Shown here in pieces: positions 51,724 to 61,800 of a DNA stretch of 64,000 nt. A program made the position numbers and the translations under genes. This DNA comes from Verrucomicrobiaceae bacterium (lineage in GTDB: Bacteria; Verrucomicrobiota; Verrucomicrobiia; Verrucomicrobiales; Verrucomicrobiaceae): positions 124,001-188,000 of the forward strand of contig JAEUHN010000047.1 of NCBI GenBank assembly GCA_016795365.1, written 5' to 3'. Position 1 is the first letter of the stretch, and each line of letters starts with the position of its first letter. The notes beneath the pieces were generated by a model. That model did no database searches and was not told where the DNA came from. It saw nothing but the letters and a program-made list of their open reading frames with translations.

Positions 51724-53130
51724 ATGCGTTTCCTTGCTTTTGCCGTCCTGCTGCTCTGTTCGTCTGCCCTCGCCGCTGAAAAGAAGCCCAACATCCTCTG
51801 GCTGATCGCGGAGGACTTCGGTCCGCACCTCAGCTGCACCGGCACCAAGGAAGTCTGGACGCCCAACATCGACAAGCTCGCCGCCGAGGGGGTGCGCTAC
51901 ACGCACTTCTACAACGGCATGGTGTGCAGCGTCAGCCGCTCGTCCTTCATGACCGGGATGCATGCCGTCTCCATCGGCGCGCACAACCATCGCACGCCGA
52001 ACAAGAAGCCGCTGCCCGAAGGCGTGCGCACGCTGTCCGATTGGATGCGCAGCGCGGGCTACTTCGCCGCCAACCTCACGAAGCTGCCCGAGTCCTGCGG
52101 CTTCAAAGGCGCGGGCAAGACGGACTGGAACTTCCTCGTCGATGGACCGCTCTTTGACTCGAATGACTGGGCGGATCTCAAGTCGCACGGCCCGTTCTAC
52201 GCGCAGATCAACTTCCAGGAAACGCATCGCACCTACCACGCACCGAAGCACGCCGATCCGGCCAAGGTCGAGATCCCGCCCTACTACCCCGATCATCCCG
52301 TGACCCGCCAGGACTGGGCCGAGTATCTCGACGCCGCGAGCGAACTCGATGTGAAGATCGGCAAGGTCATCGACGCGCTGAAAGCCGATGGCTTGTTCGA
52401 CGACACAATCCTCGTCTTCTTCGGCGACAACGGTCAGTCCCATGTGCGTGCGAAGCAGTTCTGCTATGAGGAAGGCCACCTCGTGCCGCTCGTCATTCGC
52501 TGGCCCAAGAACTTCCCCGCACCCGAGAACTTCAAGCCCGGCACGCTCGACGAACGCTTCCTCCACGGCGTCGATCTCGCGCCCACGATGATCGACATCG
52601 CTGGCGCACCGAAGCCCGCCAATATTCAGGGCCACATCTTCCTCGGCCCGCGCTCCGAGCCGCCGCAGCCCTACATCTTCGGCTACCGCGACCGCTGCGA
52701 CATGACCGTCATGCGCCTGCGCACCGTGCGCGACGAGCGCTACCGCTACATCCACAACTTCCACCCTGAGATCCCCTTCATGGCACGGAATGTTTACAAG
52801 GAGACGCAATACCCCGTGTGGAACCTGCTCAAGCAACTGCACGCCGAAGGTAAACTCACGCCGCAGCAAGACGCGATGTGCCAGCCCACCATGCCCGCCG
52901 AGGAACTCTATGACATGCAAGAAGACCCCTTCCAGCTCAACAACCTCGCGACTTCCACCAAGCCTGAGCACCAGGCCGCTCTGAAGCGTCTGCGCGCTGT
53001 GCTCGATCAATGGATCATCGACATTGATGACCAAGGCCGCACGCCCGAGCCGCCTGAAGTCCTCAAGATGGTCGAGGATGACAAGCAAAAGCCCAAGGGC
53101 AAAGGCAAAGGGAAGAACAAGAAGGCGTAG
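51724..53130 (+). CDS. sulfatase (S1 family)
   Basis: 468 residues. Signal peptide MRFLAFAVLLLCSSALA. Metal and active-site motifs: PNILWLIAEDFG at the N-terminus, the formylglycine motif CSVSRSSFMTG with Cys68, and FFGDNGQS downstream. The motif has Val where Pro or Ala is usual (C-x-P/A-x-R), so maturation might be altered; similar variants occur in Planctomycetes sulfatases. It should desulfate polysaccharides or other sulfate esters in the periplasm. The C-terminus is Lys-rich. Divergent from rsmB (115 bp); 39 bp before aroE. Confidence 0.88.
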   Translation: MRFLAFAVLLLCSSALAAEKKPNILWLIAEDFGPHLSCTGTKEVWTPNIDKLAAEGVRYTHFYNGMVCSVSRSSFMTGMHAVSIGAHNHRTPNKKPLPEGVRTLSDWMRSAGYFAANLTKLPESCGFKGAGKTDWNFLVDGPLFDSNDWADLKSHGPFYAQINFQETHRTYHAPKHADPAKVEIPPYYPDHPVTRQDWAEYLDAASELDVKIGKVIDALKADGLFDDTILVFFGDNGQSHVRAKQFCYEEGHLVPLVIRWPKNFPAPENFKPGTLDERFLHGVDLAPTMIDIAGAPKPANIQGHIFLGPRSEPPQPYIFGYRDRCDMTVMRLRTVRDERYRYIHNFHPEIPFMARNVYKETQYPVWNLLKQLHAEGKLTPQQDAMCQPTMPAEELYDMQEDPFQLNNLATSTKPEHQAALKRLRAVLDQWIIDIDDQGRTPEPPEVLKMVEDDKQKPKGKGKGKNKKA

Positions 53131-53169
53131 CTCGACAGTCGCGCGCGAACGCTTCATCATGCGCGCCGC

Positions 53170-54024
53170 ATGAGCAACACGCCCAACTTCTGTCCCGAAC
53201 TCGTCGGCTCCATGTCTCAGGGAGCCGCTGGCAATCCGACCGTTGCGATGGTGGAGGCTGCGTTTCAGCACCACGGTCTGTGCTGGCGCTACATCAACAT
53301 GGAAGTCGCGCCCGCTGATCTCGCGGATGCGGTGAAGGGCGCGTTCGCGATGGGCTTCCGCGGCTTCAACTTGTCCATGCCTCACAAAGTCACCGTGATC
53401 CCCATGCTCAGCGGTCTTGGTGAGAGCGCTGCACTCATCGGCGCGGTGAATTGCGTGGTGCGTCGCGGCGATCAGTTCATCGGCGAAAACACGGATGGCA
53501 AAGGCTTCCTCACCTCGCTGCAAACCGAGATCGACCCACGCGGGAAGAACGTCGTGCTCTTCGGCGCCGGCGGTGCCGCGCGTGCGGTGGCGGTCGAACT
53601 CGCACTCGCAGGAACGGCGAAGATCATCGTCGTGAACCGCGACGAAGCACGCGGCCGAGAACTCGTGGACACGCTGCGCAGCAAGACGCAAACGAGCGCT
53701 GAGTTCGTCGCGTGGCTAGGCGATTACGTGGTGCCGAGTGACACCCACGTCGTCATCAACGGCACCTCCATTGGCCTCTACGATGCGGACGCCAAACTCG
53801 CGCTCGACTTCGATTCGCTGAAGCCCGGCATGATCGTCGCCGATGTGGTCTTCAATCCGGTGCGCACCCGCCTGCTCGAAGACGCGAAGGCGCGCGGTTG
53901 CGTCACGATTGATGGCCTTGGCATGTTGGTGAACCAGGGCGTCATCGGCGTGAAGCACTGGACCGGCATTGATCCCGATGCTGCGGCGATGCGTGTCGCC
54001 CTGGAAAGGGCCATGGGCCTGTAG
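53170..54024 (+). CDS. aroE: shikimate dehydrogenase
   Basis: 284 residues. The shikimate-binding motif is NLSMPHK with the catalytic Lys73 and Asp109 in ENTDGKG; the NADP-binding loop is GAGGAARA, followed by NRDEAR, and the C-terminal GLGMLVNQGVIG is typical of AroE. It reduces 3-dehydroshikimate in aromatic amino acid biosynthesis. Some AroE-like proteins use quinate instead; this cannot be excluded. 39 bp after the sulfatase, 14 bp before the convergent SGNH gene. Confidence 0.93.
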   Translation: MSNTPNFCPELVGSMSQGAAGNPTVAMVEAAFQHHGLCWRYINMEVAPADLADAVKGAFAMGFRGFNLSMPHKVTVIPMLSGLGESAALIGAVNCVVRRGDQFIGENTDGKGFLTSLQTEIDPRGKNVVLFGAGGAARAVAVELALAGTAKIIVVNRDEARGRELVDTLRSKTQTSAEFVAWLGDYVVPSDTHVVINGTSIGLYDADAKLALDFDSLKPGMIVADVVFNPVRTRLLEDAKARGCVTIDGLGMLVNQGVIGVKHWTGIDPDAAAMRVALERAMGL

Positions 54025-54038
54025 CCGAGTCTCCTCGA

Positions 54039-54761
54039 CTACTTCTTCGGCAGTTTCGCTTCGATCTCAGCGGCGACTTTCTCGGCGAGGTATTTTGATC
54101 CCTCGGGCGAGAAGTGAACGTTGGCTGGCAACTGAACCTCCGCGAGCTTCGCACGCGCATGGGCACAGAGGTCGTCCGTGGGAATGCCAGCGGCCATCGT
54201 CACGCGGGCAGCAGCTTTGTTGTATTTGATCTCATCGCCTTCGACGCGGCCATCGGAGCCTGCGGGCACGGGGGTGGTATTGCACCAGATGAGCTGAGCG
54301 CCGGTGGCTTTGAGTTGGCTGACCAACGTGGTGAGATTCTTTTCATAGTCAGCGGGCGGCACTTGCTGGTGGCTCCCTGGGGCCTTGGGGTCGGCGCGGA
54401 GCTTGGGATCGGTGCCGATGTATTTCAGATCGTGGAGACCCCAGTTGAAGTGGATCACATCCCACTTCGAGTCGCCAAGCCAGGATTTGAGATTGGCCAG
54501 GCCATTGGTGGTGGGACCGCCATTGGTCAGGATGCGATGGACGTTGGCCTTGCCTTTGAGCAGTTCGCGAACGGCGAGGGTGTAGCCGATGGAAATGGAG
54601 TCGCCGATCAAGAGCACGCGTGGTAATCCAGGCACGTCTTCGATCTTCGCCATGGCGGGATTGGGCGCGCGTTTGGCCTTTGCTTTGGCCTTGGGTTCAG
54701 CGCTGAGGAGTCCGTGAGTGGCGAGCACGACGGTGAAGCAGAGGAGCAGGATGGTTCTCAT
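54039..54761 (-). CDS. SGNH/GDSL hydrolase
   Basis: 240 residues with signal peptide (TILLLCFTVVLATHGLLSA). The nucleophile is Ser55 in LLIGDSISIGY, the oxyanion Gly is in TNGGPTTNG, Asn in HFNWGLHD and the catalytic His is His216 in NVHFSPEGS. The family removes acetyl or other ester groups, often from polysaccharides. It lies 60 bp after the MFS gene on the same strand and is the last gene of the catabolic operon. The ester it acts on is unknown. Confidence 0.85.
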   Translation of the reverse strand: MRTILLLCFTVVLATHGLLSAEPKAKAKAKRAPNPAMAKIEDVPGLPRVLLIGDSISIGYTLAVRELLKGKANVHRILTNGGPTTNGLANLKSWLGDSKWDVIHFNWGLHDLKYIGTDPKLRADPKAPGSHQQVPPADYEKNLTTLVSQLKATGAQLIWCNTTPVPAGSDGRVEGDEIKYNKAAARVTMAAGIPTDDLCAHARAKLAEVQLPANVHFSPEGSKYLAEKVAAEIEAKLPKK

Positions 54762-54821
54762 GAGGTGATGGTGCGCGAAGACGAGGCCGGTCCTGAAGAA
54801 CTTTCGTCGAAGATCAAGGCC

Positions 54822-56093
54822 TCAGCCTTTGATGATCGCCTGATCAATCACTGTGCCTTCCACCTTGAGCATCGCCCAGCACAGGGCGCCTGCCACATAG
54901 AGTCCGCCAAAGCCAAGCAACACCGCGTCCCAGCTACCGGTGGCGGATTGCAGCCATGGCACGGCGAGGGGGAACAGCGCTGCGCCCAGGTTGCCGCTCA
55001 TATTCATCATGCTCATCACCGGAGCGACGTGATGCCCGCCCATGTTCATCGTGATCGCGCAGGAGCAAGGATTGCCGACCGCTGCACAGAAGGTGCCCGC
55101 GCTGATGATGAGGACAATCAAGGAAACACTGGAGCAGAAGTAGGCCGTGAAGGTGAGGGCTGCGCAACAAGTCAACGCTGTGATGGCGAGCCCCTGTCGT
55201 GCGAGTCGCACACTGCTGGTCCGGCGCAGCACCAGATCGGAAACGGCTCCACCGGCGAGGCTGCCAAGCACATCGGCGAGCAATGGCAGGGCGGTGAGCA
55301 GGCCCGAACTGATGATCTTCACACCGCGGGCTTCCTGCAGATAGGTGGCGAACCAAGTGCTGAAAAAGATGTAGCCCGCAGCGCGGAAGAACTGCTGCGC
55401 GCAAATCCATCCCATCGCCGGACTCGTCAGGATTTGAGCCCACGGCACTGTCGCGGTCTCTGCATCATTCGCCTTGGGTGCATCCACCTCGATCAACGCT
55501 CGCTCGGCCTCATTGCACGAAGGATGCTCAGCGGGTCGATTCCGAAACCAGGCGTGGAACCACACAGCCCATACGAGCCCCGGCAAGGCATACAAGCCAA
55601 ACGCCCAGCGCCATCCGCAACTGACCACCAGCCACGCTGTGAGCGGAGCAGCAATAACGCCGCCCACCGACATGAATCCCGCGAAGGCACCAGAGGCCGA
55701 GGCTTGCCCCGTCCGTGGAATCCATCGCGACATCACGCCTGTGCAGACCGGAACGAGACCCGCCTGAGCCACGCCCATGAACATTCTCATGCCTGCCATG
55801 ACGAAGAGTTGTCCCGCCGCCATGCCTGCGGATGCCAACGACCACAGAATGCCGAACAATGGCAGGGCGCGTCGAGGTCCGATCTTCTGACCCAGCCACG
55901 CACCTGGAATCTGGCACAACGCATACGGCCAGAAAAACAAACTCATGAGCCAGCCCGACTGCTCCTTGGTCAGGCCCAAGTCCGCGCGCACGGTGCTCTC
56001 GGCTGCACCGATGGCATTGCGCGTCACATAGGCCATGACCGCCGCCATGCACAACCCGGCAAGGACGATGAAACGTGACCTGGAGGCAGGCAT
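54822..56093 (-). CDS. MFS transporter (ACS-like)
   Basis: 423 residues with 12 hydrophobic segments. Loop 2-3 signature GAWLGQKIGPRRAL; helix 4-5 region GMRMFMGVAQAGLVPVCTGVMSRWIP resembles sugar-acid and organic-anion symporters. It lies 46 bp after the aldolase gene on the same strand, so it is probably the importer of the operon's substrate. Weak similarity is visible to the truncated MFS at 1-584. Confidence 0.88.
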   Translation of the reverse strand: MPASRSRFIVLAGLCMAAVMAYVTRNAIGAAESTVRADLGLTKEQSGWLMSLFFWPYALCQIPGAWLGQKIGPRRALPLFGILWSLASAGMAAGQLFVMAGMRMFMGVAQAGLVPVCTGVMSRWIPRTGQASASGAFAGFMSVGGVIAAPLTAWLVVSCGWRWAFGLYALPGLVWAVWFHAWFRNRPAEHPSCNEAERALIEVDAPKANDAETATVPWAQILTSPAMGWICAQQFFRAAGYIFFSTWFATYLQEARGVKIISSGLLTALPLLADVLGSLAGGAVSDLVLRRTSSVRLARQGLAITALTCCAALTFTAYFCSSVSLIVLIISAGTFCAAVGNPCSCAITMNMGGHHVAPVMSMMNMSGNLGAALFPLAVPWLQSATGSWDAVLLGFGGLYVAGALCWAMLKVEGTVIDQAIIKG

Positions 56094-56139
56094 GGTGATG
56101 TGGCTCAGGATTGGCGGCGAAGGCCGCTTTCGTCGCAGG

Positions 56140-56859
56140 CTAGGAGCGAACGGCTTCCAGATTCTTCAGGAAGCCATCGCGCATCAGCGACAGATCCGAG
56201 CCTACGGCTAGCATCGAGAAGCCCAGTGCCTTCATCTTGGGCACGTCGTCCAGACTGCGCACGAGGATGCCGCTCACCTTCTTGTGATCCGCTGCGGCCT
56301 TGGCCACACGCTGCAAGCACTCGTCATACGTGCGCGCCGAGTGGTGCGCCTTCAGATCAAAATTCAGATCCGCTGGCCCAACGAAAAGGGCGTCGATGCC
56401 CGCAACCGCCGCGATCTCCTGAGCGTGCTCCACGCCTTCCAATGTCTCGATCTGCGCTATGACCAGTGGTGCAGGCGGATGATCGCCTGGCGGCCGCAAG
56501 CCGTAGCCATACGCACGCACCGTGCGCGAGTAGCCACGACGCCCATGCGGCGGATACTGAGCTGCCTTCAGCACCTGGAACGCATCATGCACCGTGTTCA
56601 CATGCGGCACCATGATGCCACACGCGCCCCAGTCGAGCACGCGACCGATGAGATCGGGATTGGGACCACCCACGCGCACGATGGCTTGTGTATTGAAGCC
56701 GCGCAGTGCTCGGAGTTGCGACGGTAGCGCGGACTCCGATTCACAGCCGTGCTCGAGATCCAGGAGCACCCAGTCAAAGCCGCACTCGGCGGCCAATTCA
56801 GCGATCACAGGTGAACCAACGGAAAGCCAGGTGCCGATGCGGAGCGGTGAGTCATTCAT
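56140..56859 (-). CDS. HpcH/HpaI-family class II aldolase
   Basis: 239 residues. Family motifs: GTWLSVGSPVIAELAAECGF, VLLDLEHG with His37 as general base, AIVRVGG, IAQIETLEG and IDALFVGPADLNFDL. Such aldolases (HpcH, GarL, RhmA, YfaU) split 2-keto-3-deoxy acids into pyruvate and an aldehyde with Mg. Its ATG overlaps the kinase stop (ATGA), so the two act together: the kinase likely phosphorylates a substrate before or after the cleavage. Which keto acid is used cannot be read. Confidence 0.88.
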   Translation of the reverse strand: MNDSPLRIGTWLSVGSPVIAELAAECGFDWVLLDLEHGCESESALPSQLRALRGFNTQAIVRVGGPNPDLIGRVLDWGACGIMVPHVNTVHDAFQVLKAAQYPPHGRRGYSRTVRAYGYGLRPPGDHPPAPLVIAQIETLEGVEHAQEIAAVAGIDALFVGPADLNFDLKAHHSARTYDECLQRVAKAAADHKKVSGILVRSLDDVPKMKALGFSMLAVGSDLSLMRDGFLKNLEAVRS

Positions 56860-57923
56860 AGAGCGTCGATGTCAGCATTTTCGCGCAAGCATTGCAAGGC
56901 TTTGAACAGCCGAGCGCAAGTAAAGGTGCGCAAATCGCTGCCGCTGCTCCCCGAGCCGATCAGGAAGAACCCGCTGTCACGCTCGAAGTAGCCTGCACCG
57001 ACTCGAATGACCGCCTTCACGATCATGTTACGCAGCAGGTGCAGCCAAAAGCGACGTCGATGCTCCCCCGGCAGGGGGCGCACGCTTTGATAACCCGCCA
57101 ACGCACGCTGCAAGAACGCGGCATCGTGAAAGCACGCGAGCAATGACAAGTCATCCATCGCATCGCCGCCAATCGCATCATCGAAGTCAATGAAGGCCGC
57201 GATCTCACCGCGAGTGCCGAGGATGTTCCAGAGCGCCAAGTCCTTGTGCACCAACACGCTGCGCTCCACTTGAAGCAACGCCTGATGCTCATCGATCGCG
57301 CGCTCGATGTCGGTGCGCTGCTCGCTCGTGAGGAACTGTCGCTCCACGAGGAAGTTCAAGTGCTGATCGAGCCGCAGTCGGAAGTAGTCCTCGTAGCGCG
57401 AGTGGAAACAGCGCAACGACACATCCGCTAGCGGCCCGAAACCCTCCGGCTCAATCGACTGCCATCGCGCCACCGCCGCACCAATCTCAAACGCCACGCG
57501 CGGCTGATCGAGTTCACCCAGCTTGAACCAGTGATTCAAATCCGGTGCCGCGATCCGCTCCAATGCCTGCCAAGCAAACGGCACCCGACTCCGCGATGCA
57601 TCACACGCAAACACTCGCGGCGTCGGCACACCTTCCTCACGCACACGATCCAGCACTGCCGACTCAATCGCGAGCTGCCCATCCTTTTCCGGCCCGTTCT
57701 CCACGCGAATAAACATGGTCATGCCATCCACCTCAGCCTTCCAAGTGAGGTGATTGCCTTGGCTGCCGGTGGAGTGAAGCAATACTGGTTCCGATTTGAA
57801 CCGCACTTGAAGCTGCAGCGCGAGTTCCTCTGCAATACCCGCATCCGCCTTGCCTCTCGTCTGCGTTCCATGGAACGCGGCCGGGCGATCGCACTTCCAG
57901 TAGTAGATGTCGCGACGGCTCAT
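56856..57923 (-). CDS. APH-family small-molecule kinase
   Basis: 355 residues from ATG 57923. The phosphotransferase core has HKDLALWNIL around residue 225 (H-x-D-x4-N) and FIDFDDAIGGDAMDD a few residues later, the APH/choline kinase signature, with MTMFIRVENG in the N-lobe. The start gives MSRRDIYYWKCDRP. It is probably a sugar, sugar-acid or amino-alcohol kinase in the pathway between BASS transporter and aldolase. Aminoglycoside resistance is unlikely in this context. It overlaps the aldolase by 4 bp and follows the BASS gene with a 2-bp gap. Confidence 0.85.
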   Translation of the reverse strand: MSRRDIYYWKCDRPAAFHGTQTRGKADAGIAEELALQLQVRFKSEPVLLHSTGSQGNHLTWKAEVDGMTMFIRVENGPEKDGQLAIESAVLDRVREEGVPTPRVFACDASRSRVPFAWQALERIAAPDLNHWFKLGELDQPRVAFEIGAAVARWQSIEPEGFGPLADVSLRCFHSRYEDYFRLRLDQHLNFLVERQFLTSEQRTDIERAIDEHQALLQVERSVLVHKDLALWNILGTRGEIAAFIDFDDAIGGDAMDDLSLLACFHDAAFLQRALAGYQSVRPLPGEHRRRFWLHLLRNMIVKAVIRVGAGYFERDSGFFLIGSGSSGSDLRTFTCARLFKALQCLRENADIDAL

Positions 57924-57925
57924 GT

Positions 57926-58858
57926 TCAAGCATCCGGCGTTCGGCGTTTCCACCACGAGGCGAGCAGGCCGCCGATGATATTTTGCATCACGCCGCTGAA
58001 GACACCCGCCGCAGCGGCGAGCGGCATCGCGGCGAAGTGCTCACGCGCGAGCGAAGCAGCCATGCCGCCGTTTTGCATGCCGACTTCGATGCTGACGGTG
58101 CGCGCTACAGACTCGGGATAACGCAGCACCTTGGACACGCTGTAGCCCACGCCAAAGCCCAGCACATGCAGCACGAAGGCGGCAAGCGCGAGCTTGCCGA
58201 AGTTCGCTGCGATCGCCTCAGCGCTGGCCGCGACGATGCCGCCGCTGACCATCACGAAAGCCAGCACCGCCACGGTCGGACCGCAGGCACCGATCGTGTT
58301 CGCTGTGCGTGGCAGCTTCCATCGGATCAGCACGCCGAGCACCACGGGCGCGATGGTGAGTTTGCACGCATCGATGGACATCTTCACCGCGTCCACCGGC
58401 ACATACTTGCCCGCCAGCACACTGGTCCACATCGGCGTAAAAAAGAACGCAAGCAGCGTGGACGCGAGCGTGAGCACAACGGACAGCGCCACGTTCGCCT
58501 TCGCCAAGTAGCTGATCATGTTCGATGCCATGCCGCCGGGGCAGCTCGCCACGAGGATGATGCCCACGGCGAGGCCGGGATCGAGTTTGAGAGCCATCGC
58601 AACGCACCAGCCGGAGAGCGGCATGATCGTGTATTGCGCGACAAAACCCAGCGCGACACTGCCCGGCATGCGAGCGATGGCTTTGAAGTCCGCAAGACTC
58701 AGCGTGAGTCCCATGCCGAGCATCGACGCCGCTAGCGACCAGAAGATCCACGGCTTGTCGAACCACAGCATCACTTGCGGCTTGAAGAACGAGATGATCG
58801 CCAGCGTGACTAGCCACACGGGGTAGAGATTGTTGAACCAATCGAGGAAGCGTTTCAT
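57926..58858 (-). CDS. BASS-family (bile acid:sodium symporter-like) transporter
   Basis: 310 residues, about nine to ten hydrophobic helices. Signatures GLTLSLADFKAIAR and CPGGMASNMISYLAKANVAL and SVEVGMQNGGMAASL-type helix 9 (EVGMQNGGMAASLA) match the BASS/SBF family, which moves organic anions with Na+. It lies 6 bp after the giant hydrolase-like gene, so the operon pairs extracellular release with uptake. Substrate unknown; sugar acids and sulfonates are possible. Confidence 0.9.
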   Translation of the reverse strand: MKRFLDWFNNLYPVWLVTLAIISFFKPQVMLWFDKPWIFWSLAASMLGMGLTLSLADFKAIARMPGSVALGFVAQYTIMPLSGWCVAMALKLDPGLAVGIILVASCPGGMASNMISYLAKANVALSVVLTLASTLLAFFFTPMWTSVLAGKYVPVDAVKMSIDACKLTIAPVVLGVLIRWKLPRTANTIGACGPTVAVLAFVMVSGGIVAASAEAIAANFGKLALAAFVLHVLGFGVGYSVSKVLRYPESVARTVSIEVGMQNGGMAASLAREHFAAMPLAAAAGVFSGVMQNIIGGLLASWWKRRTPDA

Positions 58859-58864
58859 GGGAGG

Positions 58865-61800
58865 TTAATGAGCTGTGTCACGCACGCCGCTGAAGGCAGG
58901 ACCACCCGCCCCGACGTAGCCGTGGCTTGCGCCGTTTTCGTCGTCGGTGATCCAGAAGGAATACAGCGAGCCGTTCGTGAGCGTGAAGCGCAGTTTGACG
59001 TTCTTGTTTGCGAGCGAGGAGAGATCAGTGCGCTTCTGCCATTCGATACGTTGCTTCGTGTGATCGCCGCTAAGCAGCTTCGAGGTGTCGGTGACCTTGC
59101 CGTTGAGATCGAGTGTCTCGACTTTCAATTCGCCAGTGAAGTTCACGAACGCGTGCTTGCCGCTGAACTTGATCGCCTGCGTCGTGAGCTCTCCAGGGCC
59201 ATCCATGCTCGCAAAACCATCGCGACGCAGCGTGGCGAGGCCGATGCTGCCGCCGGTATACATGCCGCGATGTCCGCTCGGCGCGATGCCGCTGGTGCCC
59301 ATGTAGGGGAAGACGAGTTGGTCATCGAGCACGACAAACACGCCCGCGGTGCTGTGCAGATAGGCGCGATCCCAGGTGCCTTCCGTGCGCGTGCTGGCGA
59401 TGAAGGGCGTGCGATCCGGGCGATCCCAGTGAAAGCCATCGCGGCTGAAGCCGAGTTCGAGATCGATGAGCTTCGGGAACTTGCCTTTGTCGCAGATTTC
59501 ATTCTTCGGGCCGCGGTGGATGTAGTGCATGCCAACCATGAGGCTCTCATACGCCACCGCATTGAGGCTGTAGAGCTGCGGCGTCTCGCCCGCGCCGGGA
59601 TAGCTGCCCGCTGCGTCAGGCGCGTCGAGTTTGTCTGTGCAGGTCCAAAACACGCTCTTCTTCCAGTCGGCACTGGCGAGGAAATCATCGCTCTCGAAGT
59701 AAAAACGGCTGCGACCGCGTGACGTGCCCTGCTTGATGCTGAAGACCCACTTCTCGCGGAACGGATTGAAGAAGAACGAGCAGTAATCATCCGCCGCGAT
59801 GCTCGTCGGCACCGCATCGGAGAACGTTTTGCCATCGCTGACATGCAGCGAGTGCATGAAGCCCTGCGGCCGCTGCTCCTTCGGCACATGCAGCCAGCAA
59901 GTGAGGTATTTGATGCGCTCGGCGGCATTCTTCGCGTTCAAATCGAGCCACACGCAGTTGTCGGAGCCGCCCGTGGCGAGCTTTGGTCCCGTCCAGCGCA
60001 GCCCTTCGGGCAAAAGTTGGCCTTTGCGCGTCCACGTCTTCATGTCCGGACTCGTCGCAAGCGACAGTGGCCCGCGCCATCCCGCGACGTAGAACATCTT
60101 GAAGAGCTTTTCCGACGGATCGTAAAACACGCCGCCCTGGCCGGTGAAGGTGGTCGCTTCCTCGCCGCGCTCGCCTTCCACCGAGGGACCGAGTTCGCGC
60201 TCCGTCTCCGCTTTGAAGACCGGATTGCCCTCGAACTTCTTCGCCTGATGGAAGGTGCGCTTGAGCGTGGTCTTCTCGATGAGGAAGTCATCGACGAAGA
60301 GCTGCCGACCGAGGTCGATGGGGATCACCTTCGGCTTCTTCTTCAAATACGGCACTTCCATCACCGCATCGCTCGGCTCGCGATAGGGCGGCGGCCATTG
60401 ATCGGGCAGTTCGATGCCGTTGTAGAGCTTCTCGGGCTTCGGGCCGGTGGCCTTGTTCGCGAGCATGAGCAGCTTCGCGTCCTTCGACACGATTTTGCCC
60501 GCGAGCACATCCTCCTCGCGAAACCTCGCCATCAGGATCTCCGCGTCGGTGTGGCGATTCCAATCATAGAGAATGTGGATGAGCCCATCGGGCGATTCGA
60601 AGCCATCGGGATAGGACACCGCGTTGCGTTCATCGAGAATGAGGCCGCCTTTCCACGTCTGGCCTTCGTCCTCGGAAAGCCACGCGCTCATGTGCGTGCG
60701 CTTCTGGAGTCGCTCCGCTGGCGAGCCGTTCTTCACCAGCAAAATGCGGCCTGATTTGAGCCGACGGAGGAAAAAGCGCGCATTCACATTTTGCACCGTC
60801 GCGGCTTGTTTCGGCGTGCTCCACGTTTTGCCGCCATCGCTGGAGAAACTCTCATGCGGCTGGCCTTTCGTCCGGGCGAGCATCCACAAGCGGCCGTCCT
60901 TCAACTCGACCATCATGTGCTCGTCGAACTCCCAATCTGGGAACTGCAAGTTGCCGCGCTCCTTCCACGACGCGCCTTCATTGGTCGATTCAAACACGCG
61001 ACACGTTTTCTTGTGCCAATCGGAGACCGGTAGCAGCCACGAGCCATCTTTGAGCACCGTCGGCTTGTTCAGCGTGCAACCTTCCGCAAACATCACCGGC
61101 GTGCTCCACACCGGCTCCGCTGCATCGGGATCATCGCAGCGCATGAACCAGTTCGTGATGCGCTTTAGCGGATCGCCGAGCTGCTGATCAAAAAACAGCC
61201 ACAAGCGGCCTTTCGGATCGCTCCACAGATTCCCCACAAGCGCTCCGCTGACCTTCTGCGCCGCCTCCATGCGTGCTCCGACCGCCACACGCGGCTTCGA
61301 CCACGTCGCGCCGTCATCATCGCTCGTCGCGAGCAGGAAGTAGCCATCCGCCTTGTCCCCCGTGCCCGTCCAGCAGCCCCAGATGCGTCCCTTCGGCGTG
61401 CGGTCCATGCCGATGACCATTGCGCCAGGGCGTGCGTTGTCCTGGAACTCGGTGCCAGGATTCGTGATGACCGAAGGCATCAAGCCATCCTCATCTCGAA
61501 CCTGCGCCCCATCCGCGAGCACTAGCAGCACCATCTTCTTGAATTGAAGATGCTCGCCTTGCTGCACGGCTTTGCGATAGAGGCTCACGCGATTGATTTC
61601 GCCTGGGAAGAGCTGCACTTCTGGCGCATTCACCTTCGTGAAGCCTGCTCTTTGCAGCGCTTCCTCCTGACTGGCGGCTTTGGGGCGGATTGTTGGCGTG
61701 AGTGTGTAGAGCGTGCCCGCCTTGCTGACTCGCACATCGGTCTTTTCGATGCTCGTGCGGTGAAATGGCAGGTCTTTGACCGCGTCGGGCATTTCGTCGA

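Noticed and set aside
51703-53691. 662-codon open frame on the minus strand
   Set aside because: Runs opposite the sulfatase and aroE genes, both with full catalytic motifs; His/Val-rich translation typical of antisense GC-rich frames.
54714-56078. 454-codon open frame on the plus strand
   Set aside because: Opposite the MFS transporter, which has clear membrane helices; the translation is His/Gln-rich with no domain.
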